A stretch of DNA of 64,000 nt, taken from contig CANKYZ010000005.1 in NCBI GenBank assembly GCA_947488325.1, positions 124,001-188,000 on the forward strand, read 5' to 3'. Below, piece by piece: positions 1 through 9,123 of this stretch. The position numbers and the translations under genes were made by a program. This stretch comes from an uncultured Erythrobacter sp. (GTDB lineage Bacteria > Pseudomonadota > Alphaproteobacteria > Sphingomonadales > Sphingomonadaceae). Under the pieces are notes generated by a model that did no database searches, was not told the origin of the DNA, and saw nothing but the letters and a program-made list of their open reading frames with translations. How positions within the stretch are numbered: the stretch's first letter is position 1; each line of letters opens with the position of its first letter.

Positions 1-321
1 ACTTATTTGCGGCGGACGAAGGCGGGGCCATTCTTGCGAAAACACGCGATTTCGCTGGACAAACTCAACGGAATCGGTAGTGGCGCGCCATTGAATGACC
101 TCCTCCTGCCGTTAGAGGCGGGGCTGGACGACATCCCGGCCCTTTCCCTCAATCAGACAGACGCGCAGGCGGTCCGCCAGGGCCGGGTCCTGTCTGAATT
201 GCCCCAACCATCCGGGCTCTATTGTGCGATGCTGGACAATGTTCCGGTGGCGCTGGTGGAAATTTCGGATGGTGTGACGAAAATCCTACGGGGTTTTAAC
301 CTTCCAGATGTCGCTGAGTAG
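1..321 (+). CDS. truB: tRNA pseudouridine(55) synthase TruB, C-terminal part
   Basis: This is the 3' end of a gene that begins before the window; about 106 codons remain and the frame is open from base 1. The fragment opens with YLRRTKAGPF, which matches the conserved stretch of TruB just after the catalytic domain, where the Arg-Arg-Thr segment leads into the C-terminal RNA-binding region. The family isomerises U55 in the T-loop of tRNAs. The catalytic Asp motif lies outside the window. It is followed after 12 bases by rpsO, the usual alphaproteobacterial order truB-rpsO-pnp, which supports the call. The partial sequence is intact up to its TAG stop. Confidence 0.9.
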   Translation, partial: TYLRRTKAGPFLRKHAISLDKLNGIGSGAPLNDLLLPLEAGLDDIPALSLNQTDAQAVRQGRVLSELPQPSGLYCAMLDNVPVALVEISDGVTKILRGFNLPDVAE

Positions 322-333
322 AAAGAGAATATC

Positions 334-603
334 ATGTCGGTATCACCCGAAGAAAAAGCCCAAATCATCAAAGACAATGCTCGTGCCGATGGCGATACGG
401 GCAGCCCTGAAGTTCAGGTCGCGATCCTTACGCAGCGTATCCGCAATCTAACCGATCACTTTAAGGGCAACCATAAAGATAACCATTCGCGCCGCGGCCT
501 TCTGATGATGGTCAATAAACGTCGCAATCTGCTCGCATACCTTAAGAAAAAGGATGTTGAGCGGTATAATGCGCTGATCCAGAAACTGGGTCTTCGCAAG
601 TAA
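334..603 (+). CDS. rpsO: 30S ribosomal protein S15
   Basis: The 89-residue product has the exact family length. It shows the S15 signature: an N-terminal helix beginning [12 protein letters not shown], then [17 protein letters not shown], the [16 protein letters not shown] segment that contacts 16S rRNA, and the C-terminal [18 protein letters not shown]15 is a primary binder of the central domain of 16S rRNA in the small subunit. The start ATG is preceded by the purine-rich AAAGAGAA. The gene lies between truB and pnp. In E. coli S15 represses its own translation through its leader; I did not model such a structure here. Confidence 0.98.
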   Translation: MSVSPEEKAQIIKDNARADGDTGSPEVQVAILTQRIRNLTDHFKGNHKDNHSRRGLLMMVNKRRNLLAYLKKKDVERYNALIQKLGLRK

Positions 604-613
604 GAGTTTCGAG

Positions 614-641
614 AAGGGCGGCTCATACGGGTCGCCTTTTT
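614..641 (+). terminator. Intrinsic terminator after rpsO
   Basis: An inverted repeat, AAGGGCGGC paired with GTCGCCTTT (two G-U pairs, loop of about 8 bases), runs directly into a T tract about 10 bases after the rpsO stop. It could end or attenuate transcription before pnp; partial read-through is common at this junction in other bacteria. Confidence 0.75.
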
Positions 642-776
642 CGCATTTGGCGCTTTTGGCATTCGGCCAATGGCATCAGGGGCATATAAAGGCCCCGCAC
701 CGGACCGGGACGGAATACCCGGACAATGTAGGCCCCGTGCACGCAATGTGGCGGCGCGGGTTCAAAAGGAAAATAA

Positions 777-3062
777 ATGTTCGACAAGAAAACCGTATCG
801 CTGGAGTGGGGCGGAAAAACCCTCACTTTGGAAACAGGTCAAATCGCACGTCAAGCCGACGGCGCTGTTCTGGCCACTTATGGCGAAACCGTGGTGCTTT
901 GCGCTGTGACTGCCGCCAAATCTGTGCGCGAGGGCCAGGATTTCTTCCCGCTCACCGTGCACTATCAAGAAAAATTCTCAGCAGCAGGCCGGATTCCCGG
1001 CGGCTTCTTCAAGCGCGAAGGCCGCGCAACGGAAAAGGAGACGCTAACTTCGCGTCTAATTGACCGCCCTTGCCGCCCGCTCTTCCCCGAAGGTTTCTAC
1101 AACGAAATCAACGTGATTTGCCAAGTCCTATCTTATGATGGTGAAACTGAACCTGATATCGTTGCGATGATTGCAGCATCGGCCGCCCTAACAATCAGTG
1201 GCCTGCCCTTCATGGGCCCAATCGGCGCAGCGCGCGTTGGTTTCAACAATGATGGCGATTATGTCCTCAACCCAACCGTCACAGACGCTCTTGGTGATGA
1301 TGGAAATCTCGACCTCGTTGTTGCTGCGACTCAAAACGCAGTAATGATGGTCGAATCCGAAGCTAAGGAACTTTCCGAAGAAGTCATGCTCGGCGCGGTG
1401 ATGTTTGCTCACGAAGAAAGCCGCAAGGTTATCGGCGCGATTATCGATTTGGCTGAACAAGCGGCTAAGGATCCATGGGATCTGCCCGCGGCAGACGATA
1501 GCACCGAAATGAAGGATAAGCTTCGCGGCATGGTCGGCGACGACATTGCCGCAGCCTATAAACTGACCGACAAATCTGAGCGTTCCGATGCTCTGAACGC
1601 AGCCCGTGCGAAGGCTAAAGAAGCCTATGCCGACGAAGATGGTCAGACGCAGATGACGGCAGGTAAGGTCGTCAAGAAGCTGGAATCGGAAATCGTGCGC
1701 GGAGCTATCCTCAAGGATGGTCAGCGTATCGATGGTCGTAAGACTGACGAAGTTCGCCCGATTGAGGCGATGGTCGGCTTACTCCCACGCACACACGGTT
1801 CGGCGCTGTTTACGCGCGGTGAAACGCAGGCGATCTGCACCACCACGCTTGGCACCAAAGACGCTGAGCAGATGATCGACGGGCTGGAAGGCCTCTCGTA
1901 CAACAACTTCATGCTGCACTATAACTTTCCGCCTTATTCGGTCGGCGAAGTGGGGCGTTTTGGCTTCACCAGCCGCCGCGAAACCGGCCATGGTAAGCTT
2001 GCATACCGCGCTCTGCATCCTGTGCTGCCGTCGGTTGAAGACTTCCCATACACAATCCGCATGTTGTCAGACATCACTGAGTCCAACGGCTCTTCTTCGA
2101 TGGCGACCGTCTGTGGAGGTTCGCTTTCGATGATGGATGCAGGCGTTCCGCTCAAGCGTCCGGTATCGGGCATTGCGATGGGTCTGATCCTTGAAGGTGA
2201 TGAATTCACAGTATTGTCAGACATTCTGGGTGACGAAGATCATCTGGGCGATATGGACTTTAAGGTGGCCGGATCTGAAGAGGGCATCACGAGCCTTCAG
2301 ATGGACATCAAGGTTGCCGGTATCACGCAGGAAATCATGACCCAGGCGCTTGAGCAGGCGAAGTCCGGCCGTGCGCACATTCTGGGTAAGATGACCGAAG
2401 CACTGGGTGCTTCACGCGGTGAAGTCAGCAAACATGCCCCGCGTATCGAAACCATGCAGATCGACAAATCGAAGATCCGTGACGTTATCGGTACAGGTGG
2501 CAAGGTGATCCGTGAGATCGTTGCTGAAACTGGTGCGAAGGTTGACATCGACGACGAAGGTACGATCAAAATCAGCTCTTCGAATGCTGATGAGATCGCA
2601 GCTGCTAAAAAGTGGATCGAGGGCATCACCGAAGAAGCCGAAGTGGGCAAGATCTACGAAGGCAAGGTCGTGAACATCGTCGATTTTGGTGCATTCGTGA
2701 ACTTCATGGGCGGCAAGGACGGTCTCGTCCACGTTTCCGAAATGAAGAACGAGCGCGTTGAGAAAGTGGCTGACGTCGTTTCGGAAGGCCAAGAAGTGAA
2801 GGTCAAGGTTCTCGAAATCGATCAGCGCGGCAAGGTCCGCCTGTCGATGCGTGTTGTTGATCAGGAAACTGGCGAAGAGCTGGAGGACACACGTCCACCA
2901 CGCGAAAACAAGCCTAAAGGTGATCGCGGGGACCGTCGCGGTCCACGTGGCGGCGGCGGTCGTAGTCGCGGCGGCGACCGTGGTGGCCGTGAGGGCGGCG
3001 ATAAGGGCGGCAATGGCGGCGGCGCGGGCCCTGCAGGCCTCCCCGACTTCTTGAAGGATTAA
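777..3062 (+). CDS. pnp: Polyribonucleotide nucleotidyltransferase (PNPase)
   Basis: The 761-residue protein performs phosphorolytic 3'-5' RNA degradation and takes part in mRNA turnover. The order of domains is an RNase PH domain (residues ~10-145), a helical linker, a second RNase PH domain (~310-540, with [20 protein letters not shown]), a KH domain with the GxxG loop in [11 protein letters not shown] (~565-620) and an S1 domain starting near [18 protein letters not shown] (~630-700). The tail is a long Arg/Gly-rich extension ending in GLPDFLKD, which makes the protein longer than E. coli PNPase (about 711 residues). Such tails bind RNA or degradosome partners; that role is inferred here. 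AAAAGGAAAATAA precedes the ATG. Confidence 0.98.
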   Translation: MFDKKTVSLEWGGKTLTLETGQIARQADGAVLATYGETVVLCAVTAAKSVREGQDFFPLTVHYQEKFSAAGRIPGGFFKREGRATEKETLTSRLIDRPCRPLFPEGFYNEINVICQVLSYDGETEPDIVAMIAASAALTISGLPFMGPIGAARVGFNNDGDYVLNPTVTDALGDDGNLDLVVAATQNAVMMVESEAKELSEEVMLGAVMFAHEESRKVIGAIIDLAEQAAKDPWDLPAADDSTEMKDKLRGMVGDDIAAAYKLTDKSERSDALNAARAKAKEAYADEDGQTQMTAGKVVKKLESEIVRGAILKDGQRIDGRKTDEVRPIEAMVGLLPRTHGSALFTRGETQAICTTTLGTKDAEQMIDGLEGLSYNNFMLHYNFPPYSVGEVGRFGFTSRRETGHGKLAYRALHPVLPSVEDFPYTIRMLSDITESNGSSSMATVCGGSLSMMDAGVPLKRPVSGIAMGLILEGDEFTVLSDILGDEDHLGDMDFKVAGSEEGITSLQMDIKVAGITQEIMTQALEQAKSGRAHILGKMTEALGASRGEVSKHAPRIETMQIDKSKIRDVIGTGGKVIREIVAETGAKVDIDDEGTIKISSSNADEIAAAKKWIEGITEEAEVGKIYEGKVVNIVDFGAFVNFMGGKDGLVHVSEMKNERVEKVADVVSEGQEVKVKVLEIDQRGKVRLSMRVVDQETGEELEDTRPPRENKPKGDRGDRRGPRGGGGRSRGGDRGGREGGDKGGNGGGAGPAGLPDFLKD

Positions 3063-3086
3063 TAATCCTACCCCAAACTTAGAAAG

Positions 3087-3118
3087 AGGCCGCTCGGAGC
3101 GATCCGGGCGGCCTTTTT
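3087..3118 (+). terminator. Intrinsic terminator after pnp
   Basis: A perfect 7-bp stem, AGGCCGC paired with GCGGCCT, is followed at once by a T run, 25 bases beyond the pnp stop. This is a standard Rho-independent terminator. Confidence 0.85.
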
Positions 3119-3156
3119 CGTTTCATTCTCGGCAATACACTGGTTACCTGATTCCA

Positions 3157-3840
3157 ATGCTAAAACGCGAACTCATCGATACCGTCACCATTCAAGATGG
3201 TGAAACGCTCGAACTCTATTCCCACGGCCGCGATTTCATGATCGTTCTGGGGCATAATGAGTTGATGAGCACCCGTATGCGCTATTCTGAGGAGCAGCTT
3301 GCAGAGTTGACGCTTAATCGGCTTGAAGTCGAAGCTCCACGAATATTGATCGGCGGCTATGGCATGGGTTTCACCTTGCGTGCCGCGTTGGCGCGGATGG
3401 GCGAGGGCGCCCAAGCAGTGGTTGCCGAGATTTCGTACAAAATTATCGAATGGGCGCAGGGCCCAATGGTGGATTTGACCGGAGAAGTTTTTTCCGATCC
3501 CCGGCTGGACCTCAAAATCTGCGACGTCGCTGCATTGATCGACGATGCCAATGACGGGACTTGTGATAAGTTCGACGCCATCTTGCTGGATGTGGACAAT
3601 GGCCCTGACGGTATGGTCCGCGCGGACAATAACCGCATCTATTCGCGCACCGGTATGGCCAAGGCCCGCGATGCGCTCAAACCCGGCGGAATCGTGTCGG
3701 TGTGGTCTGCCGCACCTGATCCTGGTTTTCGTAGGCGTATGAAAGACGCTGGACTCGATGTTGAAGAGTGGAACGTCCGTTCGCGTCCCAACAATAAGGG
3801 CGCGCATCATGTGATATGGTTTGGGCGAAAGCGCCTTTAG
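3157..3840 (+). CDS. Spermidine synthase-like Rossmann-fold protein
   Basis: This is a 227-residue cytosolic protein with a class I methyltransferase/aminopropyltransferase fold. Visible landmarks are the nucleotide-binding loop ILIGGYGMGFTLRAAL (~66-81), the acidic end of the next strand in AVVAEIS, and a DAILLDVDNGPDGM segment (~143-156) followed by LKPGGIVSVWSA. It is shorter than true spermidine synthases (about 280-300 residues), and I do not see the complete polyamine-binding motif, so the substrate is unknown. Such proteins are often annotated 'spermidine synthase' in sphingomonads. It stands alone between the pnp terminator and a decayed region. A methyltransferase role is an alternative. 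Confidence 0.7.
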   Translation: MLKRELIDTVTIQDGETLELYSHGRDFMIVLGHNELMSTRMRYSEEQLAELTLNRLEVEAPRILIGGYGMGFTLRAALARMGEGAQAVVAEISYKIIEWAQGPMVDLTGEVFSDPRLDLKICDVAALIDDANDGTCDKFDAILLDVDNGPDGMVRADNNRIYSRTGMAKARDALKPGGIVSVWSAAPDPGFRRRMKDAGLDVEEWNVRSRPNNKGAHHVIWFGRKRL

Positions 3841-3971
3841 CTTTTGCACGTCATCCAGCACGCGACATCCGCGCTTACGCGACTTGTAGCTCCTCGCACC
3901 GCAGTGGAGACGGGGAGACGGCCAATCGGACTTGAAGCTGCGCTACAGCCGAACCTCGTCAACGTTGAACT

Positions 3972-4762
3972 CTAAGAGCCGTAGACTATTGCGATCCTGC
4001 TCAACGTATCGGTCTGAACCGCGCCAAAGGGCGGTTCGGTGTCGTGCTCCACGGTATAAGATAGCCAAACCGAGACATCACCTGAGATCCGGCCTGTAAC
4101 CTTGTATCAGAAATGAAGGTGCTGCTGTCATCGACAAACTCTGTGCGACGAAATGCAGGGTCAGCCTGACCAGACAAGGTCAGTTTTCCGTGTCTATTAT
4201 ATCATAGCCCAAACTGCCTGAGAGCGCATAGCGTGCGAAGAAAGCCTGAAATCGGTCACGTTATGCTGCGCTGCTGCAAAAGCGAGGAGGCGATCTGTGA
4301 ACTTCAAATTGGCGTCATGTCCGGCAAGGAACTGTTCGCGTGTTGTTACACCGTTGGTGCGCTGAAAATCGGCAGGTGCGCGTAACTTATGACGCCAGTT
4401 TATGCCTTCGCGCATCAGGCCAAGCGACGCCGTGACGCCGGTATCATCGGTATTACCTGTGGAATTAAACGCCTTCAATTCACTGCTTCCTGACCAGTCT
4501 TCAAAGAGACCAGCGCGTCGTATTACGGCTTCTTCACTAGCGGCCGCTAGCGCCGCAGCGGTGGCAAGCTCAGAGTCATAATCGGCGAGGATGTGTCGAG
4601 TTCATCTGCGTCATCGGGGTTGGTGGTCCGGGTGAATTCGATGATAGCGCGCACTGTGTCTTCACCGCCACTGGCAAGCGCCGCATTGATTATGTCGCGC
4701 CCGGGTTCAGGCAAAGCTGCAAGGGTTACTGCGGCAATGGAGCCGAAAAGAGATGTGTTCAC
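3972..4762 (-). pseudogene. Decayed DUF481-family outer-membrane protein gene
   Basis: Read leftwards, the stretch encodes recognisable pieces of one beta-barrel protein of the DUF481 (YdiY-like, salt-induced outer membrane) type, in shifting frames. The pieces are AALPEPGRDIINAAL then RTTNPDDADELD; AGLFEDWSGSSELKAFNSTG and TREGINWRHKLRA-like text; FFARYALSGSLGYDIID; KLTLSGQADPAFRRTEFVDD; and finally WLSYTVEHDTEPPFGAVQ to a TAG at 3972-3974. I count at least four frame breaks, near 4590, 4255, 4190 and 4075. The GTG at 4762 is a possible original start. The family assignment is from remembered sequence pattern, not a search. Sequencing error is unlikely to explain so many breaks in a window where other genes are intact. 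Confidence 0.65.
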
Positions 4763-4810
4763 GCCACGCCCTCTAACCGCTTTGCGCCGAGAACGGTAAG
4801 GCAAGCGCGA

Positions 4811-5083
4811 TCAATATCCGGAACAGTTGGCAACCCGGCCTGGCTCTGCCGTTTTACCCGTGTTTCGGTCTTGGAAATCGGACCTGATCACTCCGCGGCC
4901 TTCTGCACGGGCATCCACAATCGCCATCCCATCTTCTTCCATTGGAAGCATGTAGCCAATGGCAAAGGCGTTGAGTCTAGCTTGGTCCTCAATGATGCCA
5001 TCGAATTCAACGCCAAGGAATGCGGATTACCCGCGCGCACTTAATGCGAGTGAAGCACAGACAGGAAATGCGATTTTTCTCAT
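4811..5083 (-). pseudogene. Small secreted-protein gene with in-frame stop
   Basis: An ATG at 5083 begins a secretion-signal-like N-terminus, MRKIAFPVCASLALSARG, interrupted by TAA at 5027-5029. The same frame then stays open for 71 codons (SAFLGVEFDGIIEDQ, MEEDGMAIVDARAEG, VIRSDFQDRN) to TGA at 4811-4813. The product would be a periplasmic protein of about 90 residues that I cannot name. One nonsense change seems to have killed it. It lies just upstream, on the same strand, of the decayed DUF481 gene, so the two may once have been co-transcribed. Confidence 0.5.
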
Positions 5084-5165
5084 GGTTTCTAACCATAAGG
5101 TCGCATTTCCTAAATTATCCTTAGGCCATTGAATCCAAATCAGGTGCTCGCGGCCCTTGCTTACA

Positions 5166-5867
5166 TTAACGAACTCGCGGTCCGCCAAATGGCAGAGGCG
5201 GTGGCGGTCTGCGGGCACCGCGCGGCAGCTGTGCCTGATACGCCCGTCCGCAATGCTCCACACAATAAGGAAAGCCGGGATTCACAGGTGTTCCGCAGAA
5301 ATGGAAATCGGCTTCACCCGGATGGCCCATTGGCCAACGGCAGACCTTGTCAGATAGATCCAGCAAGCTGGTTTTGTCGGCGATTTCAGGGCTTGGTTTC
5401 GCTGGTACCAAGCGGCGAGGCGGCGCAGGCGGGATCGGTGCCTGTTGATCGCCAGGCCCCTGTCGCAAAAATCCACCAGGGCCAACTGAAACAATCTTTG
5501 GTAGGCTGGGCGTTGGATTTGGGACAGGCTGCGAATTGCCACCCATTCCAGTGCTGGCCGGTTTAGAACCGGTGGCCGCATCTGTTTTCGCCGGAGCTTG
5601 TGCAGCAGGTTTGGGTGCCAGCTTCGCAGCAGCGGGCGCTGCAGCTTTCTTGGGTGGAGCAGTGCTCTTGGGCGCCACCTTTTTAGCCGCCTTCTTTTTC
5701 TCATTTGCCTTCACAGGGGAAGGGCGCGATTTCAGGCCAAGCCGATGTGCCTTGCCGATCACCGCGTTGCGGCTGACGCCGCCCAGTTCCTCTGCGATTT
5801 GGCTTGCGGTTGAACCGCCTTCCCACATCTTTTTGAGTGTTCCAATGCGCTCGTCAGTCCAACTCAT
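5166..5867 (-). CDS. gcrA: Cell-cycle transcriptional regulator GcrA
   Basis: The 233-residue protein opens with the GcrA helix-turn-helix: MSWTDERIGTLKKMWEGG, then TASQIAEELGGVSRNAVIGK and AHRLGLKSRPSP (residues 1-50). A low-complexity Ala/Pro/Lys linker (~55-165) leads to the C-terminal domain (~170-220) with LSDKVCRWPMGHP and FHFCGTPVNPGFPYC, the Cys-rich part that contacts sigma-70 region 2. GcrA works with RNA polymerase at promoters carrying CcrM-methylated GANTC sites in alphaproteobacteria. The start is supported by GGAGAATGATTAGGT upstream. The linker is longer than in Caulobacter GcrA (about 173 residues). It is transcribed away from the ABC permease gene. Confidence 0.95.
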   Translation of the reverse strand: MSWTDERIGTLKKMWEGGSTASQIAEELGGVSRNAVIGKAHRLGLKSRPSPVKANEKKKAAKKVAPKSTAPPKKAAAPAAAKLAPKPAAQAPAKTDAATGSKPASTGMGGNSQPVPNPTPSLPKIVSVGPGGFLRQGPGDQQAPIPPAPPRRLVPAKPSPEIADKTSLLDLSDKVCRWPMGHPGEADFHFCGTPVNPGFPYCVEHCGRAYQAQLPRGARRPPPPLPFGGPRVR

Positions 5868-5969
5868 ACCTAATCATTCTCCGTTCGGCCGTCGACCGTG
5901 CTTTGCTCCAACGAACTGCCTAGATAGGCAGCTTGTCACATCATGCCATAGGCCGTAGTCGCCCACTCC

Positions 5970-6857
5970 ATGACAGACGAGCTTTCAGCAAAACAAAATG
6001 CACAGACTATTGCTGCGCAAACACGTTCTGGCGGTAAAACCCAATTCAGCCCGCGCGGTGTCCCGGTGATCACCGGAGTCAACCGCGTAGGGATGCTTGC
6101 GCTCTATATGAAGGAAGTGCGGCGGTTTCTCAAGGTCCAGACTCAGACGATTTGGGCTCCTGCGGTCACAACTGTGCTGTTTTTGATCATCTTCACCGTC
6201 GCTTTGGGGCGCGGAGGGCGAGAAGTGCTTGATGTTCCATTCGCCAGCTTCGTCGCTCCGGGCTTAATTGTGATGGGAATGATGCAGAATGCCTTTGCCA
6301 ATTCGTCCTTTTCGCTGCTGTCAGGTAAAATCCAAGGGACAATCATCGATTTGCTAATGCCGCCACTTTCTTCCGGTGAGCTGATGGGCGGGATTGTCGC
6401 TGCGGCAGTGACCCGCGCGATAGCGGTTGGGTGCACGGTGGCATTGGCGATGGTCTTGTGGCCAGACGTCTCGCTGGTCATGACGCATGTTTGGGCAGTG
6501 ATCTGGTTTGGATTGATGGGCAGCGTACTGCTTGCCTTACTGGGCCTTGCGACGTCGATTTGGGCCGAGAAATTCGATCACAATGCGGCGATCTCAAATT
6601 TCGTAATTGCGCCGCTTTCATTGCTATCCGGCACGTTTTATGTGATCGACAACTTGTCACCTGTATTCCAAGCCGTGAGCCGGGCGAACCCATTCTTTTA
6701 TGTCATTTCCGGCTTCCGGTACGGTTTCCTTGGCCAAAGCGATATTGGAACTGATGGGCAAGTCGTCATGGCAGCAATAGGGCTGGCGGTTTTGAACGGA
6801 GCCATCGCAATTGCGGTTTACTTCGTTTTGCGGTCCGGTTGGAAGCTTAAGAGCTAA
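5970..6857 (+). CDS. ABC-2 type transporter permease
   Basis: This is a 295-residue inner-membrane protein. After a soluble N-terminus (~1-55) come six hydrophobic segments: WAPAVTTVLFLIIFTVALG, the FVAPGLIVMGMMQNAF region, IVAAAVTRAIAVGCTVALAMV, VIWFGLMGSVLLALLGLA, FVIAPLSLLSGTFYVI and a C-terminal VLNGAIAIAVYFVLRSGW. The LSGTFYVIDNLSP and NPFFYVISGFRYGFLG motifs are typical of ABC-2/YadH-type exporters. No ATPase gene is adjacent, so the partner must be encoded elsewhere. The substrate cannot be told from sequence. Confidence 0.88.
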   Translation: MTDELSAKQNAQTIAAQTRSGGKTQFSPRGVPVITGVNRVGMLALYMKEVRRFLKVQTQTIWAPAVTTVLFLIIFTVALGRGGREVLDVPFASFVAPGLIVMGMMQNAFANSSFSLLSGKIQGTIIDLLMPPLSSGELMGGIVAAAVTRAIAVGCTVALAMVLWPDVSLVMTHVWAVIWFGLMGSVLLALLGLATSIWAEKFDHNAAISNFVIAPLSLLSGTFYVIDNLSPVFQAVSRANPFFYVISGFRYGFLGQSDIGTDGQVVMAAIGLAVLNGAIAIAVYFVLRSGWKLKS

Positions 6858-6893
6858 TCTACTCAAGATGCAGTTCTAAATGCCGCTCTGCAA

Positions 6894-7274
6894 TTAGTGG
6901 GTCAGCGACCTGCGCATGCGGTACCGGCCATCTTTGAATTGTTCAAACAGTTGCGGCACCGTAGGATGATCGACCGGGCCGCCATCTATGTCAGGCAATA
7001 GATTACCCTGACTGACATAGGCGACGTAGCTCGATTCCTCGTTTTCGGCGAGCAAGTGATAAAATGGTTGATCGCGCGCCGGACGAATTTCCTCGGGGAT
7101 CGATTCATACCATTCTTCGCTATTGGCGAAGACCGGGTCGACATCAAAGACAACACCGCGAAAATCAAAATGCCGGTGGCGAACCACTTCTCCAATTCCA
7201 AAGCGGCTGCGGCTTTGGCGCGGCGCATTGATAGTGCGTCCCGCTTGGCTGGAAAAGAAGTGAGCGCGATCCAT
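6894..7274 (-). CDS. hspQ: Heat shock protein HspQ
   Basis: The 126-residue product contains the HspQ/YccV core: RFGIGEVVRHRHFDFRGVVF, DVDPVFANSEEWYESIPEEI, then DQPFYHLLAENEESSYVAYV and SQGNLL. In E. coli HspQ (about 105 residues) binds hemimethylated oriC and acts as a Lon specificity factor; here there are about 25 extra N-terminal residues. No Shine-Dalgarno sequence precedes the ATG, but a good sigma-32-like promoter ends just upstream, so the transcript may be leaderless. It converges with the ABC permease gene. Confidence 0.92.
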   Translation of the reverse strand: MDRAHFFSSQAGRTINAPRQSRSRFGIGEVVRHRHFDFRGVVFDVDPVFANSEEWYESIPEEIRPARDQPFYHLLAENEESSYVAYVSQGNLLPDIDGGPVDHPTVPQLFEQFKDGRYRMRRSLTH

Positions 7275-7282
7275 TGAGAGAA

Positions 7283-7310
7283 ATATGGAGCCTCATACGT
7301 GCAAAACAAG
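7283..7310 (-). promoter_or_regulatory. Candidate sigma-32 promoter of hspQ
   Basis: On the minus strand CTTG (7307-7310) is followed after 16 bases by CTCCATAT (7283-7290), close to the heat-shock promoter pattern CTTGAA ... CCCCATNT. The -10 element ends only 8 bases before the hspQ ATG, so the start site would fall at or next to the start codon. Confidence 0.45.
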
Positions 7311-7472
7311 CGTTAAATGACCGGCTGTCAGCAGATATACCCGTATTTCGCGTCTCAACCGCAGCTTCATAAGCGTGACAGGGCTTGGCAAGTGTCAATG
7401 CCTGCGCTAACCGGCGCGCTTCTTGTCCATGGCTGCCGCTATAAAGCGTATTAGCCCGGAGAGAGGAATTGC

Positions 7473-7565
<93 letters not shown>

Positions 7566-7667
7566 TCATCGGTATTAGGTAGCAAACGCACAAAGCAAGA
7601 ACAGGCGTTCATTGCTATCTAATACCGCATTGCTGCTAGCGTTGGTGTAGTATTTGCAATTCCAATA

Positions 7668-7681
7668 TGACAACGTTATCA
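7668..7681. promoter_or_regulatory. LacI-family operator-like palindrome before gntP
   Basis: TGACAACGTTATCA is a near-perfect palindrome (12 of 14 positions symmetric) with the central CG common in LacI-family operators. It lies about 60 bases upstream of the gluconate permease gene and closely matches the palindromes at 12253, 15843 and 29667. Confidence 0.6.
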
Positions 7682-7743
7682 AAAATTGATGAAGTACGGC
7701 TTGGCGATTATGCGTAAGGCGGCGGAGCGGAGTGTTGCAAGGA

Positions 7744-9123
7744 ATGCTAGATTTGACACAGGAAACCCGCGCTCTATCAGCCGCAATTGCTGGCGTCGTG
7801 GCGCTCTTGTTCTTTGTCTTGCACCGTAGGATACCTGCTTTTCCTGCATTACTGCTTGCTGCTCTTTTGACCGGGATTGCTGGAGGCCTGTCGCCTGACG
7901 CGGTGATTAGCTCTATACAGAATGGCATGGGCGGAGTGCTCGGATTCATTGCAGTTGTCGTTGGTTTAGGCGCGTTGCTGGGTGCATTTCTCGAGGCTGG
8001 CGGCGGAGCACATGCGCTAGCTAGATCTATCATTTCGCAGCGGTCGCCGGGACTGGGCCGATACGGTTTAGGTTTCGCAGGAATTTTGATCGCCATTCCA
8101 GTCTTCTTTGACGTTGGATTGATACTACTGATTCCGCTGGTCCGGGCGCTAGCGAAACGCGCAGCAAAACCTGCAATTGCATTTGGTCTCCCATTGCTGG
8201 CGGGCCTGGCGGCAGGACATGCATTCATTCCTCCCACTCCGGGGCCGGTTGCGGTTGCGGATATTTTGGGTGCACCATTGGGACTAGTCATTCTTTGCGG
8301 CCTCATAGCGGGTATCCCGGCGATGTTGATTGCAGGGCCGATCTATTCGGTAATTGCGGAAAGCAGAGGCTGGCTGGCGTTCGGATCGGTCGAAGATGCA
8401 GAAACGGACCAAGACATCATGTTTGCGCCGTCTCTGGCTTGGAAAGCGCTGGCGGTTATCGCCTTCCCGATTGTCCTAATCGTAGCGTCGGCGCTGGCTG
8501 GTTCTACCGAGGACAATGCCGGACTTATTGCTCAATCTATCGCCTTCGTCGGGCATCCATTTGTGGCTTTGTTGATTGCATGCGGGCTTGCTGCGCTTCT
8601 GCTTGGGCCTGCTGAGGTTGCAGATGTCGCCGGAAATTTGAACGTGAAGAAAAGCAAAATCCGCGATGCAATTGAACGCGCATTCGAACCGACGGCTGCG
8701 ATCATTCTTGTGACAGGGGCCGGCGGCGCGTTCAAACAAGTTCTGATCGACACTGGTGTAGGCGCTGTTTTGGCAAAGTCAGCATTGGGTATGGGATTGA
8801 CGCCATTGGTCGCTGGCTTTGCTCTGGCAGCGATTGTGCGCGTGGCTCAAGGTTCTGCCACTGTTGCTATGTTGACCGCTGCGGGGCTGGTCGCCCCTAT
8901 CGCGGCGGCGTCCGGGATGGACGCCTATGGACTGGCGTTATTGACGATCTCAATCGCAGCAGGGGCCAGTGTTTTGAGCCATGTCAACGATTCCGGCTTT
9001 TGGTTGGTTTCACGTTACTTTGGACTAAGTATGACGGAAACAATGCAGAGTTGGACGGTGGCTTCGACCATAGTCGGTGCAGTGGGTTTTGCGTTAATTC
9101 TGGTAATGTCGTTATTCGCCTAA
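7744..9123 (+). CDS. gntP: GntP-family gluconate:H+ symporter
   Basis: This is a very hydrophobic inner-membrane protein of about 459 residues with 12-14 membrane segments. Family landmarks are the early RRIPAFPALLLAALLTGI, GGVLGFIAVVVGLGALLGAF, the AGHAFIPPTPGPVAVADILG loop (~155-175), the GAGGAFKQVLIDTGVG loop, and VAQGSATVAMLTAAGLVAP near the end; all are characteristic of GntP/GntT permeases. It should import gluconate. The ATG at 7744 is used; an in-frame GTG at 7732 is an alternative. The 3' end overlaps the convergent gluconokinase gene by 12 bases. The upstream palindrome suggests control by the LacI regulator at 14720. Confidence 0.9.
   Translation: MLDLTQETRALSAAIAGVVALLFFVLHRRIPAFPALLLAALLTGIAGGLSPDAVISSIQNGMGGVLGFIAVVVGLGALLGAFLEAGGGAHALARSIISQRSPGLGRYGLGFAGILIAIPVFFDVGLILLIPLVRALAKRAAKPAIAFGLPLLAGLAAGHAFIPPTPGPVAVADILGAPLGLVILCGLIAGIPAMLIAGPIYSVIAESRGWLAFGSVEDAETDQDIMFAPSLAWKALAVIAFPIVLIVASALAGSTEDNAGLIAQSIAFVGHPFVALLIACGLAALLLGPAEVADVAGNLNVKKSKIRDAIERAFEPTAAIILVTGAGGAFKQVLIDTGVGAVLAKSALGMGLTPLVAGFALAAIVRVAQGSATVAMLTAAGLVAPIAAASGMDAYGLALLTISIAAGASVLSHVNDSGFWLVSRYFGLSMTETMQSWTVASTIVGAVGFALILVMSLFA

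Noticed and set aside
3160..3861. A 233-codon minus-strand frame opposite the spermidine-synthase-like gene
   Set aside because: The plus-strand product has recognisable fold motifs; the minus product has none.
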